This document shows, piece after piece, positions 54,138 through 61,926 of a stretch of 64,000 bases of DNA (position 1 is the first letter of the stretch; each line of letters begins with the position of its first letter). The notes below the pieces were generated by a model. It saw only the letters and a program-made list of their open reading frames with translations, did no database searches and was not told where the DNA came from. The DNA comes from Streptomyces spiramyceticus (GTDB taxonomy: Bacteria > Actinomycetota > Actinomycetes > Streptomycetales > Streptomycetaceae). Both the position numbers and the translations under genes were made by a program. The stretch covers positions 4,637,501 through 4,701,500 of the forward strand of contig NZ_JARBAX010000001.1 of the NCBI RefSeq assembly GCF_028807635.1, in the 5' to 3' direction.

Positions 54138-54962
54138 ATGACCGACCAGTTGCCGGACGACCCGTCGGGGTCGGGGATTCTCCAGGTGTTCGGGCGCCAG
54201 TTGAAGCTGTTCCGCGAGCGGGCGAGCCTGGAGCGCGCCGAGTTCGGCTCGGCGACGGGGTATTCGCCGTCGTCCATCGCGGCGTTCGAGCAGGGGAGAC
54301 GAATTCCGCCGCCGAAGTTCATCGACAAGGCGGATGAGGTGCTGGGCGCGTGTGGGGTGCTGAGCACGATGAAGGGCGAGGTCGCGCGGGCGCAGTATCC
54401 GGCGTTCTTCCGCGATGCGGCCCGCTTGGAGGCGGAAGCCGCTGACCTTCAGGTCTACGACACCCATGTAATCAATGGCCTGTTGCAGACAGAGGAGTAC
54501 ACGCGGGCGCTGCTCGCCATGCGACGCCCTGTGCTGGACGACGAGACGATCGAACTTCGGGTGGCTGCCCGACTGGCCCGGCAGGAGATGCTCGAACGCA
54601 AGCCGATCCCACTCTTGAGCTTCGTCTTCGAGGAGCCCGTCCTCCGGCGCCCCTTCGGCGGAAAGACAGTGCTTCGTGGCCAGTTGGAGCATCTGCTGCT
54701 CACCGGTCAGCGGCGTAACGTCGAGATTCAGGTCATGCCCCTGGATCGGGAGGACAACGCCGGGGTGGATGGTGCGTTCAAGGTAATTTCGCCGACAGAC
54801 GGCGAGGAGGTCGCATACATGGAGGTCCAGGGTCAGAGCACACTGGTGACCGACCGTGCACATGTGCGAGCCTTCGCAGCGCGCTATGGGATTATCCGAG
54901 CACAGGCTCTCACCCCTCGTGAGTCCTTGGCCTTCATCGAGAAGTTGCTGGGAGAGGTATGA
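54138..54962 (+). CDS. XRE-family regulator with DUF5753 domain (WhiJ-like)
   Basis: The 274-residue protein has an N-terminal helix-turn-helix (about 10-70: LKLFRERASLERAEFGSATGYSPSSIAAFEQGRRIPPPKFI). The DUF5753 ligand-like domain (about 90-270) has the typical VYDTHVINGLLQTEEYTRALL and RQEMLERKPIPLLSFVFEEPVLRRPFGG. Many paralogues exist in each Streptomyces genome, each paired with a DUF397 protein and often an anti-sigma-like ATPase. ATGA overlap with the DUF397 gene indicates coupling. Confidence 0.92.
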   Translation: MTDQLPDDPSGSGILQVFGRQLKLFRERASLERAEFGSATGYSPSSIAAFEQGRRIPPPKFIDKADEVLGACGVLSTMKGEVARAQYPAFFRDAARLEAEAADLQVYDTHVINGLLQTEEYTRALLAMRRPVLDDETIELRVAARLARQEMLERKPIPLLSFVFEEPVLRRPFGGKTVLRGQLEHLLLTGQRRNVEIQVMPLDREDNAGVDGAFKVISPTDGEEVAYMEVQGQSTLVTDRAHVRAFAARYGIIRAQALTPRESLAFIEKLLGEV

Positions 54963-55204
54963 ACGTCGTGCGCGAACTCGACTGGTTCAAGAGCAGTTAC
55001 AGCGGCGCCGAGGGTGGCCAGTGCGTCGAAGTCGCCATGACCTGGCGCAAGTCCAGCTACAGCGGTGCCGAGGGCGGTGACTGTGTTGAGGTAGCCACCT
55101 GCCCCCACACCGTCCACGTACGGGACTCCAAGCGCCCCGACAGCGACGTGCTCACCTTCGACGCCGCCCAGTGGGCCGGATTCGTCGCCTTCGCGCAGCG
55201 GTAG
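54959..55204 (+). CDS. DUF397 protein with duplicated core motif
   Basis: An 81-residue protein. The family core W(F/R)KSSYSGAEGG(Q/D)CVEVA occurs twice in tandem, at residues 9-26 and 29-46, before the usual VHVRDSKRPDSDVLTFDAAQWAGFVAF ending. Single-core DUF397 proteins are about 60-65 residues. These small proteins modulate the cognate XRE regulator and affect development in WhiJ-like systems. It overlaps the XRE gene by four bases; the next gene starts right after its stop. Confidence 0.9.
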   Translation: MNVVRELDWFKSSYSGAEGGQCVEVAMTWRKSSYSGAEGGDCVEVATCPHTVHVRDSKRPDSDVLTFDAAQWAGFVAFAQR

Positions 55205-56698
55205 ATGCGAAGAGCGCGCTACGACCAACGCGTACAGGCCCTGATCGAAGTCCGCGGCGGCGAGCGCGACTGGCAGGAGGCCGAGCGGGTCTTCGAGGAG
55301 CACGGCTGGCCGGTCATCGGGCACGTACCGGACGCCGACGATCCGGCGGCGCGGCGGATGTACCGCGTCGAGGTGCGGCTGTACGGGTCAGCCTCGCGCG
55401 CCGCCGTCGGGGCCGCGTGGCGCGTCGAGCAGGCTGCGAAGGCCGCCCGGCTGGAGATGTACACCCGGCGCGCGGAACTCGTCGTCCGAGACCTTCACCC
55501 CTCCCTGGCATGGTGGGTGTTCAGCACCGCCGGGCGGCAGCTGCCCATGCGGCGCGGCGGTCGCCTCGGGGTGGCCGCCGGGCTCAGGGACACCGGCGTC
55601 CTGGTCGTCGGCCTGCCTCGGGCCGCGCTGCGGATGGCCCGTTCCGACGGGTGTACGGACGTTGCCGTACGCCCGACGTCCGGACCGTGGCGTGAACGGT
55701 CGATCTGGGGCCGGGCCAAGGCGCTGCCGATCCTGCTCTTCCTGGCCTGCGTCACGCTGCTCGCTCTGGTCACGTGGATGGGCTCCCAGTACCCGGAGCA
55801 CAAACGTGCTTGGGATGTCGCCTTCCTCGTGGTGCTGGGGGTGTGCATGTGGCCTATGAGCGCGTTCTACCGGTACGGCAACCCCTCGCATCGCAGTACG
55901 GCGGCGATCACGACCGCCGGAGGATTTCTGCTGCTGGGGCTCACGTGGCTCAAGCAGGAGGAGGATGTGTTCGTCTGGGCCAACCTCCTCACCGTCCCGT
56001 TGGCCATGGTCGCGATCTACGGCCTCTGGTTGCTGGTCAGACAGTGGACCTTGGGCGAGTGGGTGACCTGGGCCGTGCCGCTCGTCGTGTCCGTTGCCGT
56101 CACCTCGGTTGTCGGGGCCGGATCCGTACTGCATGCGCTGTATGCCAAAGCGTTGGGGATGTCCGCCGACGACCTTGACGTACCGGGGTTCTGGCAGGCC
56201 GCTTCCGCGCTGAAGCTGCTGACGTACCTGAGCCTGATGCTGCTCGCGCCCGCGCTGTGGGGCATAGCCAAGCACTTCCACCGCGTACGGTCGGGGGAGC
56301 AGTTCAATGGAGTGCTGTACGTCGTCCTGCTCGGGGCCATTCTCCTCGGCGTCGGCAAACTGGCCTGGTCGTCGGCCAGTTCGGCGGCGGAGGCCACCGC
56401 CGCAGCCGCCGCGAAGGGCGAGCAGCCGCCGTCGTACTTCGGTGTCGAACCCGAATGGACCTGCGTAGAGGCCGCGGTGCCGCCCGTCCAACTCCCGGGT
56501 GAAGGAGGCAGATTGGATCCCACCCGCCCCTACCTCGCCTTCGGGGTCGCAGGTGGCGACGCAGTGCTCTGGGACGCGCGGACGAGCAAACCTCTCAAGG
56601 TGCCTGCGGGCAAAGTCCGGCTCGTGCCTGCCGAGTCAGCCGGTGAGAGGTGCCCGCTCACAGCCCCGACGTCAGGCCGCTCACCAGCAGCGCCGTGA
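55205..56698 (+). CDS. Polytopic membrane protein of unknown function
   Basis: A 497-residue protein. The first ~165 residues are soluble (RVQALIEVRGGERDWQEAERVFEEHGWPVIG...). Eight or so hydrophobic segments follow between about 175 and 400. The last ~95 residues are Ala/Pro/Gly rich with TCVEAAVPPVQLPGEGGRLDP. Its ATG directly abuts the DUF397 stop, implying one transcript with the XRE-DUF397 pair. Its 3' end overlaps the convergent TetR gene by 41 bp. I recognise no family. Confidence 0.7.
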   Translation: MRRARYDQRVQALIEVRGGERDWQEAERVFEEHGWPVIGHVPDADDPAARRMYRVEVRLYGSASRAAVGAAWRVEQAAKAARLEMYTRRAELVVRDLHPSLAWWVFSTAGRQLPMRRGGRLGVAAGLRDTGVLVVGLPRAALRMARSDGCTDVAVRPTSGPWRERSIWGRAKALPILLFLACVTLLALVTWMGSQYPEHKRAWDVAFLVVLGVCMWPMSAFYRYGNPSHRSTAAITTAGGFLLLGLTWLKQEEDVFVWANLLTVPLAMVAIYGLWLLVRQWTLGEWVTWAVPLVVSVAVTSVVGAGSVLHALYAKALGMSADDLDVPGFWQAASALKLLTYLSLMLLAPALWGIAKHFHRVRSGEQFNGVLYVVLLGAILLGVGKLAWSSASSAAEATAAAAAKGEQPPSYFGVEPEWTCVEAAVPPVQLPGEGGRLDPTRPYLAFGVAGGDAVLWDARTSKPLKVPAGKVRLVPAESAGERCPLTAPTSGRSPAAP

Positions 56699-57284
56699 AG
56701 CTGCGCGCCCAGTCCGCGTCCACCGGTTCCGCGCTCACCAGCGCTCGGTGGACCACGGCGCCCGCGATCACGTCGAAGATCAGGTCCGCATTGCGCGCCG
56801 CCTGCGTGGGGGAGTCCTCGTACGGCAGCTCGCCACGGGCCTGCGCGCGTTCCCGGCCGAGCAGCACCAGGCACTTCTGGCGGTCGACGATCGCCGAGCG
56901 GATCCGCTCGCGCAAGATCTCGTCGCGCGTCGACTCCGCGACCACCGCCATCAGCGCCGTCTTCGTCTCGGGGCGTTCGAGCAGTGCCGAGAACTGGAGC
57001 ACCACGCCCTCGATGTCGGCCGTCAGACTTCCCCGGTCCGGGAGTTCCAGCTCGTCGAAAAGGACGGCGACGGCGTCGACGACCAGTTCGTTCTTGTTCG
57101 CCCAGCGGCGGTAGAGCGTCGTCTTGGCGACACCCGCCCGGCTCGCCACATCGCCCATCGAGAACTTCGACCAGCCCAGCTCGACCAGCGCCGCCCTGGT
57201 CGCCACAAGGATCGCGGCGTCGGCCTCCACGCTGCGCGGGCGGCCCGTACGGGAAGGCGGAGTGGTCGGGGACTGGCTGGGCAT
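56658..57284 (-). CDS. TetR-family transcriptional regulator
   Basis: The N-terminal helix-turn-helix has GRPRSVEADAAILVATRAALVELGWSKFSMGDVASRAGVAKTTLYRRWANKNELVVDAV, followed by a TetR_C-type domain ending FTALLVSGLTSGL. ATG 57284 (MPSQSPTT) gives 208 residues; in-frame starts at 57296 and GTG 57335 are possible and none has a strong ribosome-binding site. The end overlaps the membrane protein gene by 41 bp. Target genes are not obvious. Confidence 0.85.
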   Translation of the reverse strand: MPSQSPTTPPSRTGRPRSVEADAAILVATRAALVELGWSKFSMGDVASRAGVAKTTLYRRWANKNELVVDAVAVLFDELELPDRGSLTADIEGVVLQFSALLERPETKTALMAVVAESTRDEILRERIRSAIVDRQKCLVLLGRERAQARGELPYEDSPTQAARNADLIFDVIAGAVVHRALVSAEPVDADWARSFTALLVSGLTSGL

Positions 57285-57629
57285 GCCCGCGACCATACCG
57301 GCCAGTAGGGAATAGAGCGCCGTGAGGGAGATCACCGAAAGAGGGCAGCGCGGTCCCTGCCTTTGGAGTTACGCTACGACCCGTAGCGAAAAAGCGGTCA
57401 GCCAAGCGACAACCACGCAAGACAACCGCAGGCGCCGGGTGGGGACCCAGCGCCGACCCACGGTCCTCCTCGGGACCTCCGGCCGTGTACGACCGTACGC
57501 CCCGCAAACCGGCGGGGGCTGCGGACGGGCCCGGCTTGTGCATCCGGTTCGTGCACCGGTCCATGTATCCGGTTCGTGTATCCGGGCGCAGTTTTTCTCT
57601 ACCGCGCGCGAAAGGGGGAGGATGTACGC

Positions 57630-58607
57630 ATGCAGCCTAGGAACATGTCCATGAGCGGCGTCGTCGACCTCGCCGCGGTGAAGGCGGCCGGCGAAGCCCG
57701 GCAGAAGGCGGAGCAGGCGCGTGCGGAGTCCGCCCGGGAGGGCGGCGCTGGTGCGGTGTCTCCGTCGAGTCTGGTGTCCGATGTCGACGAGGCCAGTTTT
57801 GAGCGCGATGTCCTCCAGCGCTCCGCCGAAGTCCCGGTCGTCATCGACTTCTGGGCCCCGGGCGCCGATACGTCGCAGCAGCTCGGCCCGCTCCTGGAGC
57901 GGCTCGCCGTCGAGGCCAACGGCCGGTTCGTCCTTGCCAGGGTCGACGTCAGCACCAACCCGATGCTCACCCAGCAGTTCGCGATCCAGGCCATCCCCGC
58001 GGTCTTCGCCGTGGTGGCCGGGCAGGCACTGCCCCTCTTCCAGGGCGTGGCGTCCGAGCAGCAGATCCGCGAGACCCTGGGGCAGCTGATCCAGGTCGCC
58101 GAGGAACGCTTCGGCCTGACCGGCATCACCGTCGACCCGAACGCGGCCCCGGAAGGCGGTCCGGCCGAGCAGGCCGAGGCGCCCGCCGGTCCTTACGACG
58201 CGCTGCTCGAAGCGGCGGTACAGGCGCTGGACGCGAACGACTTCGCCGGTGCGGCCCAGGCGTACAAGAACGTCCTCGCCGACGACCCCGGCAACACCGA
58301 GGCCACGCTGGGCCTCGCCCAGGCGGAACTGCTCGCCCGCGTCCAGAACCTGGACCCGCAGCAGGTCCGCAAGAACGCCGCCGAGAATCCGGCCGACGTA
58401 ACCGCGCAGATTGCCGCGGCCGACCTCGACCTGGTCGGCGGTCATGTCGAGGACGCCTTCGGGCGCCTGGTGGAAACGGTGCGCCGAACTGTCGGTGATG
58501 ACCGGAATGCCGCACGGGTGCGGCTGCTTGAGCTCTTCGAGGTCATCGGCGCCGACGACCCGCGGGTGGCTTCGGCGCGAACAGCCCTGGCGAGGGTGCT
58601 GTTCTGA
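57630..58607 (+). CDS. Thioredoxin-fold/TPR protein lacking the redox cysteines (CnoX/YbbN-like)
   Basis: The 325-residue protein has a thioredoxin domain (about 55-160) with VVIDFWAPGADTSQQLGPLL in place of the WCxxC active site and the cis-Pro loop QAIPAVFAVVAGQAL. A helical TPR-like region follows (about 185-325: AVQALDANDFAGAAQAYKNVLADDPGNTEATLGLAQAELLAR). The layout is that of CnoX/YbbN chaperedoxins. With no cysteine at the active site, a holdase or scaffold role is more likely than redox catalysis. ATG 57630 follows GGGGGAGG. Confidence 0.88.
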   Translation: MQPRNMSMSGVVDLAAVKAAGEARQKAEQARAESAREGGAGAVSPSSLVSDVDEASFERDVLQRSAEVPVVIDFWAPGADTSQQLGPLLERLAVEANGRFVLARVDVSTNPMLTQQFAIQAIPAVFAVVAGQALPLFQGVASEQQIRETLGQLIQVAEERFGLTGITVDPNAAPEGGPAEQAEAPAGPYDALLEAAVQALDANDFAGAAQAYKNVLADDPGNTEATLGLAQAELLARVQNLDPQQVRKNAAENPADVTAQIAAADLDLVGGHVEDAFGRLVETVRRTVGDDRNAARVRLLELFEVIGADDPRVASARTALARVLF

Positions 58608-58658
58608 CCGGTTGTGCCCCCCGGCACCACCGGTGATTTGGCGACACAGTGACAAAAC

Positions 58659-58696
58659 GCGGCCGCGCTTTACCAAAACTTGGTAATCGCGGCCGC
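58659..58696. terminator. Terminator after the thioredoxin-fold gene
   Basis: GCGGCCGCG and CGCGGCCGC (58659-58667, 58688-58696) enclose an inner TACCAA/TTGGTA stem with a 3-base loop. Both outer arms contain a NotI site. It begins 52 bp after the stop. Confidence 0.7.
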
Positions 58697-58825
58697 TGTT
58701 ACTTGCAGTAAGCCGAGCGGGGTGTTCTGCCCGTTTCTGAGCGTCAATCACCACGTTTCTCTCGTCACTTGACGGCACCGTCCGTGGCTGCCCGATGCCC
58801 GGTGGTCGCGCATCGGTTATCGGGC

Positions 58826-58843
58826 CGTTACTAGCCAGTAACG
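58826..58843. promoter_or_regulatory. Palindrome upstream of the DUF6230 operon
   Basis: CGTTACT and AGTAACG flank a 4-bp centre (AGCC). The size and form fit a TetR- or GntR-type operator. It lies about 350 bp upstream of the DUF6230 start, so the message would have a long leader if this marks the promoter. Confidence 0.45.
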
Positions 58844-59194
58844 AACCCCCTTGTGCCCCGGCTTCGAATGGACCACGATCGGCCACGCTCGGTCCAATAC
58901 CGCGCCAGCCCGACAGCCAATCGTGCAGCGCGGTCCCGTGGGTCCCCACCGAGCCGGCCGGCGGCAGTGGCGCCGGCCGTGGACAGGGGGGTCTCTGCTG
59001 TTCGGCAGGGCCTGTCCAGCAGGTTGCGCGAACGCGTGGCCAGTGGTTGTCGCTCGGGGGTGATCGCCGGTGTTTCGGATGACGTTTCGCGCCTCCGAAT
59101 CGGGCGCTCTCCTTCCCGAGGACGTAGCACTTCTCCCATCCCCCTGCGGGCTCCTGCCCGTACTGGAGATGTACGTCCGAGAAGGAGGAAAGTC

Positions 59195-59833
59195 ATGGAG
59201 TCTGTAGTTCGTGGCGGGACCAGATGGAAGCGGTTCGCCGTTGTCATGGTGCCGAGTGTGGCCGCGACGGCTGCGATAGGTGTCGCCCTTGCACAGGGCG
59301 CGCTCGCGGCATCGTTCAGCGTCTCCGGCCAGAGCTTCAAGGTCAGCGCGGAGAGGCTTGAGGGTAAGGGCTTCTTCCAGTACGGAAGCCTTGCTCAGGG
59401 CACGGACCTGGAGGGCAACAAGACTGCCCACCCGGTCGCGGTGTCGGCGTTCAAGTCCGCCGAGATCACCAAGATGTGCCAGTCGGTCGTGACGCCCAAC
59501 GTCCCGATCTTCGGAAACATCACCCTCCAGCTGAACGCCGGCGGGAACGGTACTCCGGTCAAGGCCGAGAACCTGTACCTGGACGTCGAGGACCTCGACG
59601 CCAACGCAGAGTTCAAGAACATCAACATCGGTGTTGCCGCGGGCAAGGCCAGCAAGGGCCCGGGTATCCAGCCGGGCACGGAGAAGTCGGTCAACCCGTA
59701 CGGCTTCTCGCAGGAGGCCGACGAGGCCGTCCTGACCAAGGTGCGACAGAAGGCATGGGCCACGACGGCCGGAACCTTCAAGCTCAGCGGTCTGAGCATG
59801 CGCCTGCACAAGGGCATCAAGGAGTGCTACTAA
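59195..59833 (+). CDS. DUF6230 secreted/membrane-anchored protein
   Basis: The 212-residue protein has an N-terminal hydrophobic segment (about 15-37: VVMVPSVAATAAIGVALAQGALAA) acting as a signal or anchor. A beta-rich domain follows (FSVSGQSFKVSAERLEGKGFFQYG, then GNITLQLNAGGNGTPVKAENLYLDVEDLDA). Two conserved cysteines (KMCQSV and the C-terminal KECY) may form a disulfide. Streptomyces relatives are sometimes labelled cholesterol esterase, but I see no catalytic motif. ATG 59195 follows GAAGGAGG. It is paired with a DUF6114 gene. Confidence 0.83.
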   Translation: MESVVRGGTRWKRFAVVMVPSVAATAAIGVALAQGALAASFSVSGQSFKVSAERLEGKGFFQYGSLAQGTDLEGNKTAHPVAVSAFKSAEITKMCQSVVTPNVPIFGNITLQLNAGGNGTPVKAENLYLDVEDLDANAEFKNINIGVAAGKASKGPGIQPGTEKSVNPYGFSQEADEAVLTKVRQKAWATTAGTFKLSGLSMRLHKGIKECY

Positions 59834-59948
59834 GCACCCCCTCCGCGGGCGGGGCGCGTGACACGCGTGACTCGTGTGACATGTCGTCCCGCCTGCCGCC
59901 CCTCCCTTATCTCTGCATTGCAACACCGGTTCCAGGGAGCTGTTTTCC

Positions 59949-60482
59949 ATGAGCGCCGAGTCCTCGGGTCCGAGCCGCGATTTCACATACTGGCGGCTGC
60001 GCTTCCGTGCCTGGCGGGGCAGTCGGCCGTTCTGGGCCGGCCTGCTCACGATTCTGGGCGGTGTACCGATCGCATGGCTTCCGTACGCGGAACTCCAGAT
60101 CGGGCACCTCACGCTGGCCATGGCCACCACCGCGGGAGCGGGCTCGCTGATCATCGGCGTACTGCTCGTCACACTGGGCCTGACCATGTGGTACCACCAC
60201 ATCGTCCGGGTCTTCGCGGGTGTCGCCTCGATTCTGCTGGCACTTGTCTCCATCCCCGTGTCCAACCTGGGTGGATTCCTGGTCGGCTTCCTGCTGGCGC
60301 TGCTCGGCGGAGCCCTGTCGATTTCCTGGGCACCGGCCGATCCGGCCAGGCCCGTCGTCGACACCGCCGAGACCTCGCCCAAGGGCGACGAGCCGGACGG
60401 CGGCACCGACCAGGCCGACTTCCCGGACGACATGTACGACACATCTGTTGACGCCAATGGCGGGAGGAACAGTGCGGGGTGA
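59949..60482 (+). CDS. DUF6114 integral membrane protein
   Basis: A 177-residue protein with four transmembrane helices between residues 27 and 125 (WAGLLTILGGVPIAWLPY, LTLAMATTAGAGSLIIGVLLVTLGLTMWY, VFAGVASILLALVSIPVSNLG, FLVGFLLALLGGALSISW). An acidic C-terminal tail follows (TAETSPKGDEPDGGTDQADFPDD). The NLGGFLVGFLLALLGG signature is typical of DUF6114. It overlaps the next gene by 11 bp. Confidence 0.84.
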   Translation: MSAESSGPSRDFTYWRLRFRAWRGSRPFWAGLLTILGGVPIAWLPYAELQIGHLTLAMATTAGAGSLIIGVLLVTLGLTMWYHHIVRVFAGVASILLALVSIPVSNLGGFLVGFLLALLGGALSISWAPADPARPVVDTAETSPKGDEPDGGTDQADFPDDMYDTSVDANGGRNSAG

Positions 60483-61824
60483 CGAGGCGGAGCTGACCGC
60501 GGCCGGAGGCGACGGGACCCGTGAGAGAAAGGGGCCGCGTCACGCGGCCCCCAGGAAGTCGCTCCTGACGAAGCTGCAGATACCCGCGGGCAAGGCGATG
60601 GCCCTGGCCGCGATGCCCACGGCCGTGTTCGTCGGTATGGGGCTCACGCCGAAGCTGGCGATCGCCGACGACGGGATCACCAACCCCTTCGCGCCGGGTC
60701 CCTGCGTAACCCGCTCGGACACGCCCGACCCGGACGCCTCCGAGTCCAAGTCCCCCTCGGACAAGCCCTCTTCGACGGCCACGCCGAGCCCGAGCGCCAC
60801 CGCCGACAAGCCGGCGGAGACGGAGACCCCGACGCCGGGCGAGTCGCCGTCGGCGAGCGCGAGCAGCACCCCGCCGGCCACCGAGCCGACGAAGGAGCCC
60901 GAGGCGGGCAAGACCGAGACGCCTGCGCCGGCCCCGACGGAGAGCGAGACCAAGAACCCGCTCGACCCGCTGGGCGTGGGCGACGCGATCAAGGACGTCC
61001 TGGACGGCCCGGACGAGGAGACGGCCTCCCCGGAGCCGACCGAGTCGAAGCCGGCAGAGCCGGAGGCAGAGCCCGACACGGCAGCGTCGGACCCGGCCGA
61101 GTTGAAGCCGGCCGCCGAGCAGAGCGCGACCACGAAGCCCGACGACGCGAAGGACACCGCGGGCAACGCGGTGGCCGACGCGGCAGACAAGACCGCAGCC
61201 GCCATCAGGGACGCGGCGGACAAGGCGGGCGCGAAGGTCGAGGAACTCGGCGAGGACGCCAAGGAGTCCGCCGAGGACGCCGCTGACGAGGCCGGGGCAA
61301 AGGCCGATGACCCGGCCGAGGACGCCGACGGCAAGAAGCCCTTCCCCTGCCCGACGGCGGACCCGGAAGCGCTTGCGGCCGCCGACCTGGAACAGGGCAT
61401 CCCGGACCTGCCGGACGACCCGTGGATCCTGGAGAGCTCGATGCTCACCTTGCGCGGGCTCGACTACGAGGGCATCGTCGAAGTCAGGACCGGCAGCGGC
61501 AAGATCAAGAAGGTCCTGAAGTTCACCGCCGTGGAAACCGACATCAAGGACCTGCACCAGAAGGTCGTCGGCCCCAACGGCACCACGGCGCACGTCCAGG
61601 CGGCCAAGGGCTCCACGTCGACCCTTCGCAACGGCACGGTCACCATGTACACGGAGGAGCTGAAGGGCAAGCTCTTCGGCCTCATCCCGATCACGTTCAG
61701 CCCGGAGACCCCGCCGCCGCTGAATGTTCCGATCGCCATGTTCACCGACGTCAAGGTGACGCAGGCCGGCCAGTTCGGCGGCACGCTCACGGTCCCCGGC
61801 CTGCACAACTTCTACACCGGCTGA
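60472..61824 (+). CDS. Exported protein with long low-complexity linker, DUF6230/DUF6114-associated
   Basis: A 450-residue protein. The basic N-terminus (KSLLTKLQIPAGK) and hydrophobic AMALAAMPTAVFVGMGLTPKLAIA form a signal or anchor. Residues ~60-260 are low-complexity, Pro/Glu/Ser/Thr- then Ala/Asp/Lys-rich. A folded C-terminal domain (~270-450) contains CPTADPEALAAADLEQGIPDLPDDPWILESSMLTLRGLDYEGIVEV and ends VKVTQAGQFGGTLTVPGLHNFYTG. GTG 60472 follows GGGAGG. Co-expression with the DUF6230 and DUF6114 genes suggests a common cell-envelope complex. The function is unknown. Confidence 0.78.
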   Translation: MRGDEAELTAAGGDGTRERKGPRHAAPRKSLLTKLQIPAGKAMALAAMPTAVFVGMGLTPKLAIADDGITNPFAPGPCVTRSDTPDPDASESKSPSDKPSSTATPSPSATADKPAETETPTPGESPSASASSTPPATEPTKEPEAGKTETPAPAPTESETKNPLDPLGVGDAIKDVLDGPDEETASPEPTESKPAEPEAEPDTAASDPAELKPAAEQSATTKPDDAKDTAGNAVADAADKTAAAIRDAADKAGAKVEELGEDAKESAEDAADEAGAKADDPAEDADGKKPFPCPTADPEALAAADLEQGIPDLPDDPWILESSMLTLRGLDYEGIVEVRTGSGKIKKVLKFTAVETDIKDLHQKVVGPNGTTAHVQAAKGSTSTLRNGTVTMYTEELKGKLFGLIPITFSPETPPPLNVPIAMFTDVKVTQAGQFGGTLTVPGLHNFYTG

Positions 61825-61850
61825 CCTGCTGACACAGATACCGGCCTACG

Positions 61851-61891
61851 ACGGTGGCCCGCCCCCGAAGAACCAGGGGGCGGGCCACCGT
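61851..61891. terminator. Terminator between the exported-protein gene and pyk
   Basis: A perfect 16-bp stem (61851-61866 with 61876-61891) and a 9-base loop lie between two convergent genes, 27 bp past one stop and 36 bp from the other. It can act in both directions. Confidence 0.85.
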
Positions 61892-61926
61892 CATGCCGTA
61901 CAGCGGTACGGGCGTGCGTACTGCCG

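Larger units (their letters stand above)
58608..59194. other. 587-bp gene-free region upstream of the DUF6230 gene
   Basis: Apart from a terminator and a palindrome listed separately, I see no coding frame with normal codon bias. The region is locally AT-richer between 58640 and 58770 and may hold a long 5' leader and promoter for the DUF6230-DUF6114 operon. Confidence 0.6.

Noticed and set aside
51777..54863. Minus-strand open frame of over 1000 codons opposite icmA
   Set aside because: Same high-GC antisense effect; it also runs across the separate ATPase and XRE genes.
58853..59194. N-terminal extension of the DUF6230 protein by 114 codons
   Set aside because: The extension is Arg/Pro/Ser-rich without conservation features, while ATG 59195 has an excellent GAAGGAGG site and gives a proper signal segment.
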